Source: Nitrospira sp. (lineage in GTDB: Bacteria > Nitrospirota > Nitrospiria > Nitrospirales > Nitrospiraceae). Taken from it: a stretch of DNA of 64,000 nucleotides. The stretch spans positions 99,768 to 163,767 of the forward strand of contig JANDJE010000003.1 in NCBI GenBank assembly GCA_024331095.1. The letters are read 5' to 3'. The notes under the pieces are model-generated. The model was not told the DNA's origin. It saw only the letters and a list, made by a program, of their open reading frames with translations, and did no database searches. Of the stretch, positions 39,029 to 47,243 are shown in pieces; the stretch's first letter is position 1; every line of letters begins with the position of its first letter. The position numbers and the translations under genes were made by a program.

Positions 39029-39715
39029 ATGAATACGAGGGCGTTGCTGGAGGGGCTGAGATTTGCGGATACCTTTTTCCCGTCCGGGGGGTATGCGTTT
39101 TCTTCGGGACTGGAAGCGGCTGTTCAAGACGGCGCGGTTCGGGATTCGGCTCAACTCGCTCGATACGGTGAGGATCTGCTGCGTGGGGGGATGAGTCGGC
39201 GGGAGGCGTTGGCGGCAAAATCGGCGAGCCGAGCCGGATCGATCGGTTCGTTACCTGCGGCCGTCTGTCTGGATCACGAATTGGATGCCATGAAATTAAG
39301 CCGCGAATCCCGCTTGGCCAGTCGCCAGATGGGACGACAGGTTGTTAAAATTGCCGCGGACCAACTGCCCGGTCAAGCAATCGTACATGACTATCGGGAG
39401 GCCGTTGAAGCGAACCGAGCCCCAGGGCACTTGGCCGTCGGTCTGGGATTGACGTTGGGCGCCTGCGGCTGGAGCAGCCGAGAAACGGTCGCAGCGTTTC
39501 TTTATCAAACGGCCGTGGGGCTCGTGTCAGCTGCCATGCGGCTTTGTCCCATCGGTCAGCGCGAAGGACAGCGGGTTTTGGGTCAGTGGCTTCCATTGAT
39601 CGATCGCATCAGTCGAGAGATTGATATCAAGACCCCCATGAGTTCGTGGTCGCCTCTCCAAGACATTTATGCTATGCGCCATAGTCAGTTGGAGTGGAGG
39701 CTGTTTCGGTCTTAA
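39029..39715 (+). CDS. ureF: Urease accessory protein UreF
   Basis: 228 residues from the ATG at 39029 ([29 protein letters not shown]), the standard UreF beginning; the track start overlaps the ureC end. [26 protein letters not shown] is a family segment. UreF gates UreG in the UreGFD complex that delivers nickel to the apo-urease. There is no strong Shine-Dalgarno within normal distance, so it may be translated by re-initiation after ureC 37 bases upstream. Confidence 0.93.
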   Translation: MNTRALLEGLRFADTFFPSGGYAFSSGLEAAVQDGAVRDSAQLARYGEDLLRGGMSRREALAAKSASRAGSIGSLPAAVCLDHELDAMKLSRESRLASRQMGRQVVKIAADQLPGQAIVHDYREAVEANRAPGHLAVGLGLTLGACGWSSRETVAAFLYQTAVGLVSAAMRLCPIGQREGQRVLGQWLPLIDRISREIDIKTPMSSWSPLQDIYAMRHSQLEWRLFRS

Positions 39716-39771
39716 GGACGAGTGTAGGCGTAGAGAGGGTGGGCGGAGGAACGGTACATTTTGGTGTTCTT

Positions 39772-40446
39772 ATGCATGATCTGAATCATGGACATCATCA
39801 CGGCGGGATAGAGCCCACTCAAGCCAGAGCGAAGGGTGTTCCGGTCATCGGCGTAGGAGGGCCGGTTGGGTCGGGCAAGACCGCGCTCGTCGAAGCACTG
39901 TGTCGTCGCCTCCGGGATCGATATAGCCTGGCCGCCGTGACGAACGACATCTTCACGAAAATCGACGCGGAGATTTTGACCAGCCGCGCGGCCCTGCCGG
40001 TTGATCGCATCGTGGGGGTGGAAACCGGAGGCTGCCCCCACACGGCGATCCGGGAAGACGCGTCGCATAATCAAGAAGCGATCGACGATCTGTTGCGTCA
40101 TCACCCGGACGTTGAGCTGATCTTTCTGGAAAGCGGCGGCGATAACCTGGCGGCGACGTTCAGCCCTGAGTTGGTGGATCACGTGATCTACGTGATCGAC
40201 GTGGCGGGGGGAGACAAGATTCCGCGCAAGGGCGGGCCGGGGATCACACGTTCCGACCTCCTGATCATCAACAAGATGGATCTGGCCCCGTTCGTTCGGG
40301 CCGATTTATCCGTCATGGATCGGGATACCCGCCGTATGAGAGGCGATCTGCCGTTCATCTTTACCAATATATTGACCGGCGAGGGGCTTGACACTGTCGT
40401 GAATTGGGTTGAGCAGCGTATCCCCGCCAAGAACCGGTCGGTGTGA
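39772..40446 (+). CDS. ureG: Urease accessory GTPase UreG
   Basis: 224 residues from the ATG at 39772. A short His-rich N-terminus ([11 protein letters not shown]) is followed by the P-loop [17 protein letters not shown] and the nickel-binding CPH motif in [19 protein letters not shown]. Also seen are [19 protein letters not shown] and [11 protein letters not shown] (NKxD GTPase motif). It supplies GTP-driven nickel delivery to urease. The His-rich tail could partly make up for the missing UreE, which is inference. Confidence 0.96.
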   Translation: MHDLNHGHHHGGIEPTQARAKGVPVIGVGGPVGSGKTALVEALCRRLRDRYSLAAVTNDIFTKIDAEILTSRAALPVDRIVGVETGGCPHTAIREDASHNQEAIDDLLRHHPDVELIFLESGGDNLAATFSPELVDHVIYVIDVAGGDKIPRKGGPGITRSDLLIINKMDLAPFVRADLSVMDRDTRRMRGDLPFIFTNILTGEGLDTVVNWVEQRIPAKNRSV

Positions 40447-41345
40447 ACGGCATACCCCCGCTTGTGACACGGAAACGATCGCGTACCCACCTTGGCCTTG
40501 ATGGAATCGAAGCGGTAGGCCGTTTCGGTACGTTGCAGCTTGCTTACGGTGCGCGCCATGGTCGGACAATCCTGACGCGCTCGCATTGCACGACTCCCTG
40601 GCATGTGCTTCCCCCCGTGTACCTCGATGAGACGGGCGCTGCCTACACGCAGTTGGTCAATCCCTCAGGTGGGTTGGTGGGGGGGGACTGTCTCTCCATC
40701 GAACTGAACCTGGATAAGGGGGCGCACGTTCTTATTTCCACGCCGTCCGCCAACCGTGTCTATCGATCAGAAGAAAAACCGTCGGAGCAGATTGTCACGA
40801 TTACGGTTGGGTCGGGTGCCATTCTGGAATGGTTGCCCGAACAGACCATTCCATTTGCCGGATCACGGTTTCGGCAGATCATTCGCGTGCAATTGGAGCC
40901 TGGTGCGACGATTATGTTGTGGGATGTTGTTGCTGCGGGACGAATCGCTCGAGGAGAACGGTGGGCGTTTGCCACTCTAGAGAATGAAGTGCAGATTACG
41001 ACGACTTTGGGAGGAGTGCTTCTGGAACGATATAGGCTTGACCCCTCGACGGATCTTGGACAAGTCGGACTGGCGGAAGCATGGAATTACGTCGCGTCGC
41101 TCTATGTAGTCGGTGACTCGATTGCACCGGAGATCTGGAATCGGCTGGAGTCGAAAGCGGCGTCTCTGCTGGATGAACGGCCGGGGCAGGTGCTGGGGGG
41201 AGTCTCGACACCGGTCGTGCCCGGTCTTGCCGTCAAACTCTTGGCCAAGGCGGCTCCGGATTTGAACCGAATCTTCGGCGCGCTGTGGGCGGCTGTGCGC
41301 CGGGAATTATGGAATCTCCCCGCAGCATCCTTGCGAAAGTATTAA
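40443..41345 (+). CDS. ureD: Urease accessory protein UreD (UreH)
   Basis: A 300-residue protein starting at a GTG that overlaps the ureG stop by four bases (GTGA). [81 protein letters not shown] is the UreD core, including the conserved PGGL(V)GGD-like segment. It scaffolds UreF and UreG on the apo-urease. Last gene of the urease block; the desaturase gene is convergent after 25 bases. Confidence 0.95.
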   Translation: MNGIPPLVTRKRSRTHLGLDGIEAVGRFGTLQLAYGARHGRTILTRSHCTTPWHVLPPVYLDETGAAYTQLVNPSGGLVGGDCLSIELNLDKGAHVLISTPSANRVYRSEEKPSEQIVTITVGSGAILEWLPEQTIPFAGSRFRQIIRVQLEPGATIMLWDVVAAGRIARGERWAFATLENEVQITTTLGGVLLERYRLDPSTDLGQVGLAEAWNYVASLYVVGDSIAPEIWNRLESKAASLLDERPGQVLGGVSTPVVPGLAVKLLAKAAPDLNRIFGALWAAVRRELWNLPAASLRKY

Positions 41346-41370
41346 GCCGCGGTCTCCACGGTTTTTGCCA

Positions 41371-42321
41371 TCATCCGCCGGATGCGGGTCGAAGCCCGGA
41401 GCCCTTTGCCGCGGGATCACCGGCCGTTCGGAGCGACCAGGCTAATCCCAGGAATGCGAGGGTGGCGATCAGCCATTTCGATGGGTCGAAGTTGTACCAC
41501 CGCGGGCCGTTGCGATAGTCGCTCGGATAGGTGTGGTGATAATTGTGGTACCCCTCGCCGAACGTCAACAATGACACCAACCAACTGTCGCGGCTCGAAT
41601 CGGTTTGACTGTGCGGCTGGCGTCCCCAGATGTGGCAGATCGAATTGATGCAAAATGTGGAATTGAGGACGGCGAATGTTCGGCCGATGCCGGCCAGCAT
41701 GAAACAGCTCAGTCCGCCGCGCCACCCCCCGTATAGAAATCCCGCCAGAAACGGCAGCGCCAGCCCCGACAGCACGATCGGAACGTAGTACCGGTGTTGC
41801 CACATGACGATCGGATCCTGCCGGAGTCGCACTGCGTATTTTTCATCGGTGTACCGTTGTCCCACCAAGAGCCACCCGCAGTGGCTGTACCAAAATCCGC
41901 GCGTCGCGTTGTAAGGGTCGGCTTCTTGATCACAGGCCGCATGGTGCCGGATATGGTCGGCTCCCCACTTCAGCGCCGAGTTTTGGAGCGCCCATCCGCC
42001 GGCGATCAACAACCCCGCCTTGACCCAACCGGGACAGGCAAAGCTGCGGTGCGAAATCAAACGATGATAGCCGACGGTAATGCCCAGCCCGGTGACCACG
42101 TACAATAGACCGAACATCATCCAGTCAAGCCGATTGTACCCGTAGAGATATCCGAAGAGGGGGACGCCGATGACCGTCGCGGCCACAATCAGACAGAAGA
42201 GAAACACCGTTGCAAACTGAGGATAGGCGCGCCGTGGACCGGTTGAGGTTTGATCGGAAAGCCCCGAGAAAAAAGGACTGGGCGGTGGAGAGGCTTTGGA
42301 ACAATTTGATGTGTGAACCAT
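41371..42321 (-). CDS. Acyl-CoA/acyl-lipid desaturase (membrane fatty acid desaturase)
   Basis: 316 residues from the ATG at 42321 (MVHTSNCSKAS); the track start at 42420 is too early. All three histidine boxes of the delta-9 desaturase family are present: HRLISH, HIRHH and HNYHH. About four transmembrane helices occur (FATVFLFCLIVAATVIGVPLFGYLYG, MFGLLYVVTGLGITVGY, and others). It inserts a double bond into fatty acyl chains using O2, adjusting membrane fluidity. Convergent with ureD. Confidence 0.9.
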   Translation of the reverse strand: MVHTSNCSKASPPPSPFFSGLSDQTSTGPRRAYPQFATVFLFCLIVAATVIGVPLFGYLYGYNRLDWMMFGLLYVVTGLGITVGYHRLISHRSFACPGWVKAGLLIAGGWALQNSALKWGADHIRHHAACDQEADPYNATRGFWYSHCGWLLVGQRYTDEKYAVRLRQDPIVMWQHRYYVPIVLSGLALPFLAGFLYGGWRGGLSCFMLAGIGRTFAVLNSTFCINSICHIWGRQPHSQTDSSRDSWLVSLLTFGEGYHNYHHTYPSDYRNGPRWYNFDPSKWLIATLAFLGLAWSLRTAGDPAAKGSGLRPASGG

Positions 42322-42752
42322 GCAGGTGAATCGGACTCTAGATTCCCTCTGGCGAAAAAAAGAAAACCGGTAACGAAATCGGCTGCACTTTAGCAGGTTG
42401 CCGGCCGATTCGCCATTCATTTTTTATCAGGTCTGGTGTTCGGCGGCGAATCATGTCAGGCGCTATGCGGGAATTGTGATAAGGAGTGAGAATCGTCTTC
42501 TTAAGGAGAGCGAACCTGAAAGAGATTCCGTGCGTGCGATTCCACCGAAATTTTTGGTCTTGTTTGCAAAGGCGGGGTGCGGTAATATTCGTCCAAGTCA
42601 ACGAGTCCTAGGCCAGTCTTTCCGGCACGTTGCCGATCGTCGTGACACAATCCAGCGTAGGCTGTTCCCGTGTGTCGATCGGGGGGATCCGGGAGGGGAC
42701 TCCCTAGGGACGCAATGGGACCCCTAAAAGTCCATCACAAGGAGGCAATGTT
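42322..42752. other. Divergent intergenic region between desaturase and cupredoxin-like gene
   Basis: About 430 bases without a supported gene; the track ORF 42398-42727 has no signal, family match or Shine-Dalgarno. It contains a candidate promoter for the downstream gene at 42560-42588. No obvious repeats. Confidence 0.4.
42560..42588 (+). promoter_or_regulatory. Candidate promoter for the cupredoxin-like gene
   Basis: TTGTTT, 17 bases, TAATAT, about 165 bases upstream of the ATG at 42753. The -10 box is good and the -35 box is moderate. Confidence 0.35.
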
Positions 42753-43547
42753 ATGAGGCGTTCGTTATCGATCATGTTGGGCGTGGTAGCCGTCGCCGTG
42801 GTGGCGGCGCCTGTCGCGTCGTTTGCGGGCGGGACGATTTCCGGCAAAGTCACCTATGCCGGAAAATCCGAGCAGAAGGAGTTTTTATTCTCCAAATTCC
42901 CCAACCCGAATTTCTGTAATAAGATCCCGACCAAGGGCTTGGCGGAAGGAGATAAGCGGTTTATCAGGACGATCGAAGTGGGTAAGGACGGTGGATTGAA
43001 GAACGCGATCGTTGCAGTGGTGGATATCGAAGACAAAGCGTTCATGGATGGCTATGCCGGCACTGAGGTCAAGGCGGAGTTCTGTGATTTCCAGCCGTTC
43101 AGCGGCATTGTCGTCAACAATCGGCCGTTTAAGGTCGAAAATTTCGATGCCGATCCGGACGACCCCAAATCGGTGGCAGGCGTGCTTCATAACCCGCACA
43201 GTTTTGTGGTGAAGGGCGCAACTTCCGCGACCGGCTTCAACATCGGTCTTGCCAAGAAGGGTGACAAACTGGAAAAGCCGGTGGTGTTCCGCGGCGGTGC
43301 GGAGAAAGAGGGTTATTTCCGTTTGCAGTGCGATCAGCATGAGTTCATGCAGTCCTTCTTTCTTCCGGTGAACAATCCGTACTACGCGGTGGCGAAGGAA
43401 GACGGTTCGTTCGAGATCAAGGATGTTCCGGCCGGCAAGCATAAGGTGGTGGCGTGGCATCCGTTTGCCGGGAAAGCCAAGAAGATCGAGTTTGAGGTCG
43501 ATGTGACGGACGGTGGAACGGCCAATCTCAAGGCCGAGATCAAGTAA
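42753..43547 (+). CDS. Secreted carboxypeptidase-regulatory-like protein with cupredoxin-like copper site
   Basis: A 264-residue protein with a clear Sec signal (MRRSLSIMLGVVAVAVVAAPVASFAGG) and CAAGGAGG before the ATG. The mature chain begins with GTISGKVTYAG, a beta-sandwich start. A possible type-1-like copper site consists of His in LHNPHSFVVK and the C-x2-H-x2-M cluster in LQCDQHEFMQSFFLP. A C-terminal carboxypeptidase-regulatory-like module follows (YAVAKEDGSFEIKDVPAGKHKVVAWHPF). It stands alone between a good promoter candidate and a strong terminator, so it is probably expressed as a single gene. Periplasmic electron carrier or copper binder is inferred. Confidence 0.7.
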   Translation: MRRSLSIMLGVVAVAVVAAPVASFAGGTISGKVTYAGKSEQKEFLFSKFPNPNFCNKIPTKGLAEGDKRFIRTIEVGKDGGLKNAIVAVVDIEDKAFMDGYAGTEVKAEFCDFQPFSGIVVNNRPFKVENFDADPDDPKSVAGVLHNPHSFVVKGATSATGFNIGLAKKGDKLEKPVVFRGGAEKEGYFRLQCDQHEFMQSFFLPVNNPYYAVAKEDGSFEIKDVPAGKHKVVAWHPFAGKAKKIEFEVDVTDGGTANLKAEIK

Positions 43548-43575
43548 ACGACTTCTCTCGACTCACGGGTCTTGT

Positions 43576-43613
43576 CGAAAGGCAGCGGGCCATCCGCTGC
43601 CTTTCGTGTTTTT
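43576..43613 (+). terminator. Rho-independent terminator after the cupredoxin-like gene
   Basis: CGAAAGGCAGCGG / CCGCTGCCTTTCG, a perfect 13-base stem with a 5-base loop, followed by TGTTTTT. It lies 29 bases after the stop codon. Confidence 0.9.
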
Positions 43614-43690
43614 GCGGAGAATCAATCCCTTCGCTCCTTGCCTTTCGATTTCCGATCTCGGTAAGATTCTTCCTTTCTGCGGCAATACTG

Positions 43691-44695
43691 ATGACAGGGA
43701 GGCGTGTGTCGCGAGAGCTTTCGCTCGCCGAGGTTTTTCAGCTCGGCTACTACTGGGAAACGAAAATTTTATTGACCGCGGTGACGCTGGACGTGTTTTC
43801 CGCGCTGGACGGCATGCCAAAAACCGCCGGTGAGGTCGCAAGCCGGATCGACGCTCATGAACCGACGCTCCGCCTGTTGTTGAACGCCCTTGTGGCCATG
43901 AAATTGCTGACCAAAGAAGGCGATCGGTATGGCAATTCGTCGGTCGCGGACAAGCATCTTGTCAAACGGTCGCCCCACTATGTGGGGCACTTGCTGCTGC
44001 TTCATGATGCGGAATGGAACAATTGGGGCAAGTTGGAGGAAACCGTTCGCACGGGGAGGCGGGCTGTCGATCGACACGTGTTCGAGACCGACCCGGAATT
44101 AGGCGGCAACGTCTTGGCCGTGTTGGATCGAATCGGTCGGCAGAGCGGCCCGGAATTGGCGAGACGCCTTGGGTTGAGCGGGCCCGTTCGTCTGTTGGAT
44201 TTGGGGGGAGGAGCCGGAACGAACGCGATCGCGTTTTGTGAAGTATATCCTGATTTGACCGCGACGGTGTTTGATCTTCCTACCACGCTTCGACTGACGG
44301 AGAAGACGATAAAAGAAAGAGGGTTGGCCTCGCGGATCGCCTTGCGTCCCGGCGATTTTAACCGGGACCCTCTCGGCGGCCCCTACGACGTCGTGTTGAT
44401 GTCCGACGTGTTGCATTATCAGACCGATGACGCGAATGAAGCGTTGGTCGAAAAAGCGTTCGTGCATCTCGCGCCTCAAGGGCGATTGGTCATCAAAGAT
44501 CGTTTTCTTGACGAGGCGGGAACCGGTCCCGCATGGACGACCGCGTTTGCCGTGCACATCCTGGTGAACACCCAGGCCGGAAGTTGTTATCGATGCAGTG
44601 ATGCGGTGAGATGGATGACGAAGGCCGGGTTTGCCGACATTACGGAGTTGGAAAAGACGGCCGTCGTCCAAGGCGTCAAGAGTCGGGCGATCTGA
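43691..44695 (+). CDS. SAM-dependent O-methyltransferase (acetylserotonin-OMT/hydroxyneurosporene type)
   Basis: 334 residues. The N-terminal dimerisation winged helix is seen in FQLGYYWETKILLTAVTLDVFSALDG and the methyltransferase domain has motif I LLDLGGGAGTNAIAF, followed by VFDLPTTLRLTE and VLMSDVLHYQTDDANEALVEKAF. It transfers methyl groups to oxygen of an unknown small molecule. The start at 43691 has no good Shine-Dalgarno; the GTG at 43706 is a possible alternative. It is followed 85 bases later by the DUF420 gene in the same direction. Confidence 0.82.
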   Translation: MTGRRVSRELSLAEVFQLGYYWETKILLTAVTLDVFSALDGMPKTAGEVASRIDAHEPTLRLLLNALVAMKLLTKEGDRYGNSSVADKHLVKRSPHYVGHLLLLHDAEWNNWGKLEETVRTGRRAVDRHVFETDPELGGNVLAVLDRIGRQSGPELARRLGLSGPVRLLDLGGGAGTNAIAFCEVYPDLTATVFDLPTTLRLTEKTIKERGLASRIALRPGDFNRDPLGGPYDVVLMSDVLHYQTDDANEALVEKAFVHLAPQGRLVIKDRFLDEAGTGPAWTTAFAVHILVNTQAGSCYRCSDAVRWMTKAGFADITELEKTAVVQGVKSRAI

Positions 44696-44780
44696 CGCAT
44701 GGCACGTGAAGCGACGACGAATAGGCCTGGCGCTTTGAACCGAAACAGCCGGCGAACGATCTGACGAGAGAGATCCGACG

Positions 44781-45494
44781 ATGGATTGGCTGCGGGAGTC
44801 CGGATTTTTTGGCACCCATGCCACGGTGGGGGCGGACTTGAGCCAATTGATGGCGACGCTCTTTACCGTTTTGTTCATTGTCGGATGGGCGCAGGCTCGC
44901 AAGCAACACACCGATGCTCACCACTGGTTGATGTTGGGCGGCATGGTCTCCATGGCCGGTTTCTTTGTGGTCTATTATCTGTTCCGCCAGCTCGGCGTCT
45001 TGGCGTTCGAGGGGAAAGAAGGATTCGGCGGTTCTCAGGAACTGTACGACCGCGTGTTCGTCCCCGTGCTGATCCTTCACATTACCCTCGTCATCGTCGG
45101 TCTCATCATGGCGGTGTATCTCATCGTCCTCGGCTTTCGAGTCCAAACGTTTGTCGGCGGGAAACGGCGGCTGAAAGCCGGCCCCAGGCAAGCCTCATGG
45201 GGTGCGATCGCCAAGCTGTGGACCGCCGTCGGCGGCTTGATAGGAACGTATCTTCTCTATCTGCACCTGACAGACCGCCTTTCAATGCGGAGGTCCAGTG
45301 TCTGGATCGCGTTTATGCTCATCTTTACGGTGGTGTTGCTGATGGAGATGGCGATTCAACGGATATGGCCGGACGGAGCTCAGCGACATCGGGCGTTGGG
45401 TCGATTCACCATGATAATCTACTGCGTGCTGTTCATGACCGGGAGCTTCACCTACACGATGCTGTACATTCTCTATCCGGGAAAAATCGGGTGA
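44781..45494 (+). CDS. DUF420-like membrane protein
   Basis: A 237-residue protein with about six transmembrane helices (MATLFTVLFIVGWAQ, LMLGGMVSMAGFFVVYYLF, VFVPVLILHITLVIVGLIMAVYLIVLG, and others). The pattern of HTDAHHWLMLGG after helix 1, and LILHITLVI, fits DUF420 proteins. Some family members (CtaM) take part in cytochrome oxidase assembly. The bd-like oxidase genes that follow in the same direction make an oxidase-related role plausible, but this is inference. Confidence 0.7.
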   Translation: MDWLRESGFFGTHATVGADLSQLMATLFTVLFIVGWAQARKQHTDAHHWLMLGGMVSMAGFFVVYYLFRQLGVLAFEGKEGFGGSQELYDRVFVPVLILHITLVIVGLIMAVYLIVLGFRVQTFVGGKRRLKAGPRQASWGAIAKLWTAVGGLIGTYLLYLHLTDRLSMRRSSVWIAFMLIFTVVLLMEMAIQRIWPDGAQRHRALGRFTMIIYCVLFMTGSFTYTMLYILYPGKIG

Positions 45495-45603
45495 GGATCA
45501 TTGTGGCGAAGCGACGGCGCATGACCCTTGAGCGAGGTAGGGGGTCGGCCGCGAGTCGGGTCTTGCGGTCGCTGCTTCTGGAGCGACCGGCGGATATGGG
45601 ACG

Positions 45604-46098
45604 ATGTTGACCTGCGGCTGTGGGCGGTGGATGCATACGGAGGGGATCGAGGAACGGGCTTGCGAAGACGGAGCGGCCCAGTGGTTTATTCGGTCCGAAT
45701 GTCGTGGGTGCGGACTGAAGGTGGGCGTTGATGTGCCGGCGGGTAACATCGGCGGATTGGTCGATCGATTGATGTGGACGGACGAGGCGCTGCATCGGTT
45801 GGACCGAATGCCGCCGTACCTGGCATCACTCGTTCGGCAGGAAGCGGAAGAGCGGGCCAGAGCCAGAGAAACAAGGGTTGTTACTTACGACTTGCTGCTC
45901 CATCTCTCGTCCGAAGAACGGATCGAGTGGGAACCGGAAGCGGAACGGCGATTGGAAAAAGTGCCGGCCGCCGTGCGAGCGATGGCGAAGATTGAGCTGG
46001 AACGGACGGCGGTCGATCGCGGGATGACTGCCGTGACCGTGTCGCTGATGGAAGAGGTCAAAGCGAAGTATTTTGGAATGGGAGCTCAGCGGACGTAG
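45604..46098 (+). CDS. Zinc-ribbon-like protein with PCP_red domain (protochlorophyllide-reductase-57kD-subunit-like)
   Basis: A 164-residue protein. The N-terminus has CGCGRWMH and a later SECRGCG, suggesting a zinc ribbon. The C-terminus is WEPEAERRLEKVPAAVRAMAKIELERTAVDRGMTAVTVSLMEEVKAKYFGM, which closely matches the PCP_red domain found at the end of BchB/ChlB. Such domains also occur alone in non-photosynthetic bacteria. Its role here is unknown; a redox or cofactor-related function is inferred from its position between the DUF420 gene and the oxidase locus. Confidence 0.8.
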   Translation: MLTCGCGRWMHTEGIEERACEDGAAQWFIRSECRGCGLKVGVDVPAGNIGGLVDRLMWTDEALHRLDRMPPYLASLVRQEAEERARARETRVVTYDLLLHLSSEERIEWEPEAERRLEKVPAAVRAMAKIELERTAVDRGMTAVTVSLMEEVKAKYFGMGAQRT

Positions 46099-46189
46099 GA
46101 AACGGAGACGTCGCGCGGAAACGTGCGACCCAACGTACGACTCATGGCCCGCTTCTCTCCTCACACTTCACATTCGTCGGGGGAAGTTG

Positions 46190-47242
46190 ATGTTGCATCG
46201 GATGGCTTTGCGAGTGCTTCCCAGCTTGAGCCTGGCTGTGACGGAGGCATCCGTCCGAAAACGGAAACGCCTGATCATGCTTGTGCCGGGCTTGATCGCC
46301 TTCGCGGTGTATCGTGTGGTCAAACACCTGGTGTCGATTGCGGAGCCGCTGACGTTGCTCTCGTTAAGCAGTCTGATCGCGATGGCAACGGCCTTGTTCG
46401 CTTACCGGATCGGGCGATCCGCCTCCTGGGGGGTGATTGCCCGCCAAGACGGCGGACGTGTTCTCGCGTGGATGGCTTTCTGGATCGGAGCGGTCTACGG
46501 CGCGCAGCTCTCGCTGCTGGTGTTGGCGCTGTTGGGGATGGTGGGCTACGACTATCTGCAACATCCGGATGGTCCAGCCATGATGGCGATCATGGTGGCT
46601 TGCACGTCGGTCGCGCGGGATGCGTTCGAAATCGGCCATGTGCGCCGGCTGGCCGCAATGGGCAGACCGTTTCCCACGTTCCCCGACGGAGCGCCGTTGC
46701 GAGACATGATAAGGAGCCGCGCGGCTCAAGTCGGTCCCTGGGTGGCGGCCGGATCGGTGATCGGTGCGGCGGCCGCGTCCCTCGATCACGTGGTCATGGG
46801 ACAGCAGGCGATCATCGTGCAATTGCTCGCCGTGACGGTGTTGGGAGGTGCGATCACCTTGTGCGCCTATTTCGGCGGTATGGGCGGACGCGCCTCATGG
46901 ACGGCGAGATTTTCCGCGACAAGCGCATCCGAACTCTTCAAGTATTGGTGGTGGCCGGGGCTTGCGTTTTCGTCCACCTATTATTTGGTCGCGGCGGGCG
47001 TCGGCCTGTTTGTCGTGCAATGGCCGACCATGGCCCCCGGTTTTCCCGTCGCCGGCGGAGGATTCGTGGGCGGAATGATGGCGCTCTACGGATACTACTT
47101 GGGATATCGCCGGCATGTGGAAGAGCAACAGGGACAAAGAATCGATGAAGCCCTGCTCCGGTGTCCGTTTGTGATGGGCATTCTTGGAAAAGCACAACAT
47201 GTGAGCACGCCGATGCCGACTGTTCCTGGATCAAAGGTGTAG
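46190..47242 (+). CDS. Polytopic membrane protein of unknown function
   Basis: 350 residues from the ATG at 46190 (GGGGGAAG upstream); the track ORF adds an unlikely basic leader. About seven or eight transmembrane helices are visible (LIMLVPGLIAFAVYRVVKHLV, LTLLSLSSLIAMATALFAYRIG, VLAWMAFWIGAVYGAQLSLLVLALLGMVG, AAGSVIGAAAASLDHVVM, and others). I do not recognise a family. It ends one base before the first bd-like oxidase gene and must be part of the same transcript, so it is a candidate partner subunit of that oxidase. Confidence 0.7.
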   Translation: MLHRMALRVLPSLSLAVTEASVRKRKRLIMLVPGLIAFAVYRVVKHLVSIAEPLTLLSLSSLIAMATALFAYRIGRSASWGVIARQDGGRVLAWMAFWIGAVYGAQLSLLVLALLGMVGYDYLQHPDGPAMMAIMVACTSVARDAFEIGHVRRLAAMGRPFPTFPDGAPLRDMIRSRAAQVGPWVAAGSVIGAAAASLDHVVMGQQAIIVQLLAVTVLGGAITLCAYFGGMGGRASWTARFSATSASELFKYWWWPGLAFSSTYYLVAAGVGLFVVQWPTMAPGFPVAGGGFVGGMMALYGYYLGYRRHVEEQQGQRIDEALLRCPFVMGILGKAQHVSTPMPTVPGSKV

Positions 47243-47243
47243 C

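Noticed and set aside
43576-43613. Inverted repeat as mobile-element end or CRISPR repeat
   Set aside because: Single hairpin followed by T-rich sequence right after a gene; a terminator explains it. No repeated spacer array anywhere.
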